Source of the DNA: Perkinsus olseni
Lineage: Eukaryota; Perkinsozoa; Perkinsida
DNA length: 53,329 nucleotides
Assembly (NCBI GenBank): GCA_013115125.1
Contig: JABANN010000202.1
Coordinates: 1 to 53,329 of the forward strand
Direction of reading: 5' to 3'
Position numbers and translations under genes: made by a program. Under the pieces are notes generated by a model, which was given only the letters and a program-made list of their open reading frames with translations, was not told the origin of the DNA and did not search any database. Every line of letters starts with the position of its first letter. Positions within the stretch are counted from its first letter, which is position 1. Shown piece after piece: positions 48,816 to 53,329 of this stretch.

Positions 48816-51800
48816 TCATGTTGATGCAGTAGAGGTGGTATAGTCTCCTCGCATGCGGCGGCCTTTCGGATCGAACAGGCAACCCGCCGTCACTTTCACT
48901 GGTATAATCAGCGGCTTGCCGTCCCCACCAATCGGGTGGACGCGAACGGTCCATTCCCCTGAGAGCAAACGATCCATTGGAGTGGCAGCCTTCGGTAGCG
49001 GTACCTTGTTCTATGTAGGACTTATCGATGATTGCTCTATCGTCCGAGATGAGGCACAGCCCGATCGGGCATTCCAAGACTGTTGAGTATCCGGCGGAGT
49101 TCAAGTAACTATACGCCACTGATGAGGGTCATCGAGAGGTTGTCACATACCCGACTAGTTTGTCGTTCCTATAGACTAGCTCAGCGCCGTGCCCCCACCA
49201 TGGCAGCTTTCCGAGGTCTACATCCGGGCACTGGGCCTGAAGTATTCAGTGAGGTCTTTCCAGCGAATCACGAAGCCCCACCTGCAGTGATAGGAGCCTT
49301 TTCTTCAGCCCTCCTGCCTCCTTTTCTCTGATCAAAGCTGCCTTGCCGATGAAGTCAACGTCTGAGGAGGAAGACCTCATTGGGGCGGCATCCCGCAGCC
49401 CCGCTTGTCTTTACCTGTTTTGAGCTTGCACGCAAAACCCAGGCCGACTTGTAGGACACTTTCCATCGGTGAGAAGTCATGACCATAGTGAAGGAAGCGC
49501 TTCTCCATCCTTAATGAGTCGAGCATGGCTAAGGAGCCCACCAACCGCTGTTCGGAAAAATGAATGGACGGCGGCAGACTAACGGCGCAACAACCCACAG
49601 GTCGGATGCTCCCTCCGGACATGATCCCGTCGAACAGCTTCTTGGCCCCACTCTTCTGAACGTGGAGCTCCAAGCCCAGCTCTCCGACATAACTGCGATG
49701 GAGCAGCATCAGCACAGGATGGGCGAGGGGGACTTACGAGACACGCAACGCTCGGCAGGAGACTCCTGCAAGCATCAGATCATCCTTCGCCCTCGACAGA
49801 GGTATGGTCGAATGGAGATCTATTCCGTCTCCGAGAGAGGATAACAGCTCGAAGCTCTTCGGACCCATTACCGATAGGACCTGAGGATGGGAGCTTGACG
49901 AGAGGCCTGACGTGTGGGTGCAGTAGTACGGCGATGTCGTCGGTGACATCATTGATAGTAACTCCCTTCATGCCTCGGCTTGCCGTTGCCCAGTGTAGAT
50001 GATCTTTTATCATCTCGGGCTGGTTGGAAGTGGTAGTAATATAAAAGCTGTCCTCTCCTAGTCGAGTGACGGTAAAGTCAGCGAGAATACCCCCGCGTTC
50101 GTTGGCCATGGCCGTGTAGACGATGGTGCCGATTGGTCGATCAATGTCAGCTGTACAGACCCATTGGAGGAGCTCTCCTGCGCCATCACCCTCGACCAAC
50201 AACTTGCCGAAAGACGACATGTCAATAACACCGACGTGCTGCCTAACAGCTCGGGCCTCTTCCTTCATAGCCTCGAACCACTCGGTCTTGCCCAGGCCCC
50301 AAGAATGAGGATATTCGTGGCGCGCGACATTGGTCGGGAGATAGTAAGCAGCCCTCTCCCAACCGAAGCCTTCAAAGAAGCGTGCACCATGGCGTTGATG
50401 CTCCTCATGAAGGGGCAGGAGGCGTCGATTGCGGCCACTGTGCAGCTGCATGTAGGGATAGTGGACTCCATACCTCGAGGGCTGACAGATGCTGACAACA
50501 TTCTCGATGGCTACTTACATGATGCCATACTCCTCTGCAGCCCTCCCCTCACACCAGTCAGGGTCCTCAGCGAGCGCTGGATACCAACGATTGACGTCAG
50601 CTGCTACGAAGTCGTCCTTGAAGCTCCTAGGATACCCATGGAGGATCCACTCGGCATTCGCAAGGCCAGCACCGGCGCCACATTGTATGCCCTGGGAATT
50701 GAACCCGGTACCTACGCCAGGGGATATGGGCTCCTCCTTCCCATGCATCGACGGTCCTCAGAGATGGTTACATATGTGGACATTATCAGTGCCAAGAAGC
50801 CTGCCCATGATTGGTGCGGTATCACAACTATGCGTGTCGGGGCCGTGTAACCAGCGCTTTATACCCACCTCCTGCAAGGCGGGAACGGTCTCCAAGGCAT
50901 CTGAGGTCGATGATGGGGACGAACAGGAGGCAGTGGCAGTACGCTCGAGCCACTCGCCGGCTTTGTCTATGCTCTCCGGGAAGACTTCATGCGATATATC
51001 TCGTGGCGCCTACGGGTGATGACGATACCACGACGGAGCTGGTGCTGGTAGATGCTACCGCTCCTGACGCGTTCCTTTCCTTCACATCTGGTGGGAAGTG
51101 GACCTCGGGGTTGGATTCGAAGACTCCAACCATAAAACCGCCAACCTCGAGAAGAATAGAGGGTGGGGTGTTGTAGTCACAAGAAGCCCTACCTCAGGCT
51201 TTAGGTAGAACTTGTTGAGGTAGTCTCGGACAACAGGCAACTTATTGGAAACCCCTTCAAGTCTATCAAACACCACATACCTGATCATGAGGGTCCTACA
51301 AGCAGTGGTGCCAGAAGCCTTACTGATGCGGCACAACGGCAGCTGGGAGGATGTCGCCTAGGCCCAGCTCCTTGACGATACCCTTACTCCATTGACCTGA
51401 CCTCACAATGACGACGCCCATCACTTGCTGCAGCCTGTCACCTGCGCAGATGATGATGTTATTCATGTGCACCAATGCCCCGCTGTCAAGTTCAACAGCA
51501 TGGGCTCGGCGACCATCCCTCACTATACGACGAATGGCCGTCCTCTCCAGTAGATGGGCCCCTTGGGCTCTCGCTCGAGCTGAGAAGGGGCCGTATTGTT
51601 GTTGCATCGCGGTGGTCGGTACTAGCCATCGCCATGGTAACGTCAGCTGGGTTGACGATACCGTCCTCTGAGGTGTATATACCACCATAAACTCCGGTAG
51701 TATCCAAATATGGATGGATCTGAGAATGGTGCGGTATTGGAGACAGCTGGGAAATACATAAATATCTTCCATCACGTGGTTGAGTGTATGAGAGGGGTAG

Positions 51801-52402
51801 GTGTAGTGAGTAATGGCTACCTGGCTAATCCTACTGGCATCACACAGTTCATAGGGTATCCCGAGGGACTCCGAGATGTTTGCCATCTGCAGCAACTGCG
51901 TCCAGAGATCTGTCCATACCATACGACCATCAAAGGGGACTGTAGTAGACATACCTTCAGTTCGGGCTATGCCCAGGCTGCCTGTCTTGGCCCAGCCTAC
52001 TCCTTCGTCAAAGGATTGATACAACCGATGCCCCTCTCTTGCCATGTTAGCGATGCATCTGCGATGGTCGACGGGTGGGTAGCGATGGATGGCCATCCTC
52101 CTACTTAACCCCCTTGAGTGCAGTCTGGAGACCAGCAGCATGCCAAGTGGTGCCAGACGTGAGGGTGTTCTGTTCGACGAGTAGTATTCTATGGGATGGT
52201 CCAGCTAGTCGAGAGAGCTGAAAGGCTGTTGCTACCCCTATAATGCCGCCTGAATAGATCATTGGACATATCCCTAGCATCAATGCAACACCTATGCTTG
52301 ATGCTTACCTCCAACGATGAGAGTGTCCACCTCCTTGGGCACGCTAGAGGCGATAGTACTGTACCCTCTACTCGATGGTCGGATACACAAACGTGAGAAC
52401 AT
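48816..52402 (-). CDS. dimethylglycine/sarcosine dehydrogenase-type FAD enzyme, mitochondrial
   Basis: Family members oxidatively demethylate dimethylglycine or sarcosine, passing the one-carbon unit to tetrahydrofolate. ATG 52402 gives MFSRLCIRPSSRGYSTIASS, a typical mitochondrial presequence, then the FAD fold VDTLIVGGGIIGVATAFQLS (GxGxxG, joined across an intron) and TLTSGTTWHAAGLQTAL, where Trp-His is the family's flavin-attachment site. The middle contains TGVYGGIYTSEDGIVNPADV, VHMNNIIICAG and GTGFNSQGIQCGAGAGLANA. The folate-binding GcvT half starts near 50440 (FFEGFGWERAAYYLP; GVIDMSSFGKLLVEGDGA; YTAMANERGGILADFTVTRL; VGELGLELHVQKSGAKKLFD). It ends VKVTAGCLFDPKGRRMRGDY before TGA at 48816-48818. 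The substrate cannot be settled from sequence; a PDPR-like regulator is the alternative. Introns here are few and lack large triplet arrays. Confidence 0.88.
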
Positions 52403-52798
52403 CAAACCAAAACAACTTGACAACAGGCTAGAGGTGTAAGTCGCCTGCATGGGATAATACGAGCAGGATGGAAAGTGCGCGGGCATGATGTGGGATAACC
52501 CAGTGTAACACGACGGTCGAGTAAGGTCCAAATTTTGCAGAGACAGGCCTTTCTATAAATACCTGTAAACACTCTTCAGCACCGATAGCTATACTGTGCA
52601 CGAACATGTACAACGCACAGCATCGCTAACAGGCTTCAGGAAGTGCTTCAGCTGCGGCTGTATCGGTAGTATCCTCGCCCCATGAGCTCAGACATCATCT
52701 CCAGTCACCAGAAGCGGCGATAAAACCGAGTATCGCAATTGACCACTATTGACCAACGACAACAGCGGCAACATATACCATCGAAGTCGGAGAAGAAT
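52403..52798. other. spacer between the dehydrogenase start and the PEX11-like stop
   Basis: About 396 bp; both flanking genes are on the minus strand, so this is the dehydrogenase promoter and 5' UTR plus the 3' UTR of the gene to the right. Short open frames have no support. No element is recognised. Confidence 0.5.
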
Positions 52799-53258
52799 CT
52801 AATCTTTAACGGTCATCATAAACCCCGAACTGATGCCAAATAATTCATTCAACAGTCCACATGTTGATGCTATCTGTGGTGCCCGGGTCGAGACTCTGCT
52901 CCAGTCCCAGTTGGACGAATGAGCAATCAAAAAACCCCACATGGGTTGTCTTAGTAACCATCGTAACAGCTGCATCGGATCGGCTATGATGTCAGGCAGA
53001 AGGATGAGGTCACGTAAAAATGAGAGGTAGAACGAAGCCAAGTCGACACGTCTACTGTCCTCATCGGACAACTTCAGAAGCCCGATGGCATTCAGAAAGA
53101 TAACATGATCGAGTTGTAGGACAGCCATTTTGATGAGATCGACGAGGGTATCTTTCTTGCCACTTCGACCTCGACGAGCAACTAAGATACCCAACTCTCT
53201 GCCGAACTTCACTACACTGAGACCGTTCTTCAAAGCAGCAGAGATAGCCTTGTAGCGA

Positions 53259-53328
<70 letters not shown>

Positions 53329-53329
53329 G
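52799..53329 (-). CDS. possible PEX11-family peroxisomal membrane protein, 5' partial
   Basis: A minus-strand frame open from the right end of the window down to TAG at 52799-52801. It begins within poly-Gln from (CAA)n and continues HRYKAISAALKNGLSVVKFG, LVDLIKMAVLQLDHVIFLNA, IGLLKLSDEDSRRVDLASFY and LSFLRDLILLPDII, ending ELFGISSGFMMTVKD. The arrangement of amphipathic helices, the LDHVIFLNAIGLL block and Arg before a Ser-Phe-Tyr-Leu helix resemble PEX11 proteins, which tubulate peroxisomal membranes. The similarity is modest and from memory, so this is tentative. The gene is truncated by the window edge. A long Gln tract directly before the conserved part is unusual for PEX11. Confidence 0.4.
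53261..53329. repeat. (TTG)n microsatellite at window end
   Basis: Twenty-three TTG triplets running off the end of the window, the same unit as at positions 1-68. On the minus strand they encode Gln in frame with the PEX11-like gene. Confidence 0.95.

Noticed and set aside
50680-50720. T-arm-like GGTACCGGGTTCAATTCCCAGG on the minus strand
   Set aside because: It encodes VGTGFNSQGIQCGAGAG, a conserved block of the dehydrogenase; the match comes from Gly-Phe-Asn-Ser codons, not from an intron.
51110-51135. GGATTCGAAGACTCCAACC
   Set aside because: Reads VGVFESNPEVHFPP on the minus strand in the dehydrogenase.

Overview
This window is a gene-dense nuclear stretch from a unicellular eukaryote. 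The best guess is an alveolate of the Perkinsus type. The reasons are very many short GT-AG introns (about 40-80 nt), intergenic spacers often under 400 bp, genes packed on both strands, introns loaded with trinucleotide microsatellites, and a meckelin (TMEM67) gene that implies a ciliated or flagellated stage. The species assignment is inference. No bacterial operons, CRISPR arrays, rRNA genes, complete tRNA genes or recognisable transposons were seen. Most genes are split into many small exons, so the CDS coordinates below are gene spans from first to last supported codon, not continuous reading frames. Both ends of the window are (TTG)n microsatellites.

Layout. 0-7.8 kb (minus): exons of a coiled-coil protein, an EF-hand region and a low-complexity region with one hydrophobic stretch; these may be one large gene or two or three. 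7.86-12.07 kb (+): transportin (karyopherin beta-2) with its acidic loop. 12.5-14.7 kb (+): an unrecognised multi-pass membrane protein. 14.8-19.2 kb (+): meckelin. 19.5-21.8 kb (minus): NADP-dependent isocitrate dehydrogenase. 22.5-23.6 kb (minus): weak unknown exons. 23.6-26.2 kb (+): a 299-residue secreted protein, a small uncertain gene, and a decayed paralogue of the secreted protein. 26.9-29.6 kb (minus): a poly-Gln and Pro-rich protein. 30.0-31.1 kb (+): MAF1, the repressor of RNA polymerase III. 31.5-34.2 kb (+): a large secreted repeat protein with an internal in-frame TGA. 34.4-39.0 kb (+): an N-myristoylation-type copine that appears to run into a C-terminal RING finger. 39.0-40.1 kb (+): an unknown secreted protein. 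40.1-42.7 kb (minus): the Golgi protein CASP. 43.1-44.3 kb (+): prohibitin. 44.9-48.2 kb (+): leucine-rich-repeat exons followed by a RING-H2 protein with SUMO-interaction-like motifs. 48.8-52.4 kb (minus): a mitochondrial dimethylglycine/sarcosine dehydrogenase-type FAD enzyme. 52.8 kb to the end (minus): a partial PEX11-like gene.

The most unusual signal is a set of at least eight introns, in five or six unrelated genes, that carry what looks like the 3' half of a tRNA: T-arm with B-box core GGTTCRANYC, sometimes with the acceptor strand or the anticodon-stem 3' strand, in either orientation. Each lies between splice sites that restore a conserved protein sequence. Two of them, in isocitrate dehydrogenase and in the RING gene, are similar to each other outside the T-arm. 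This looks like a family of mobile or tRNA-derived introns (introner-like elements). A second notable signal is a 12-16 bp motif (core GGGCGAGCGCTA) found upstream of three genes, twice inside divergent promoters.
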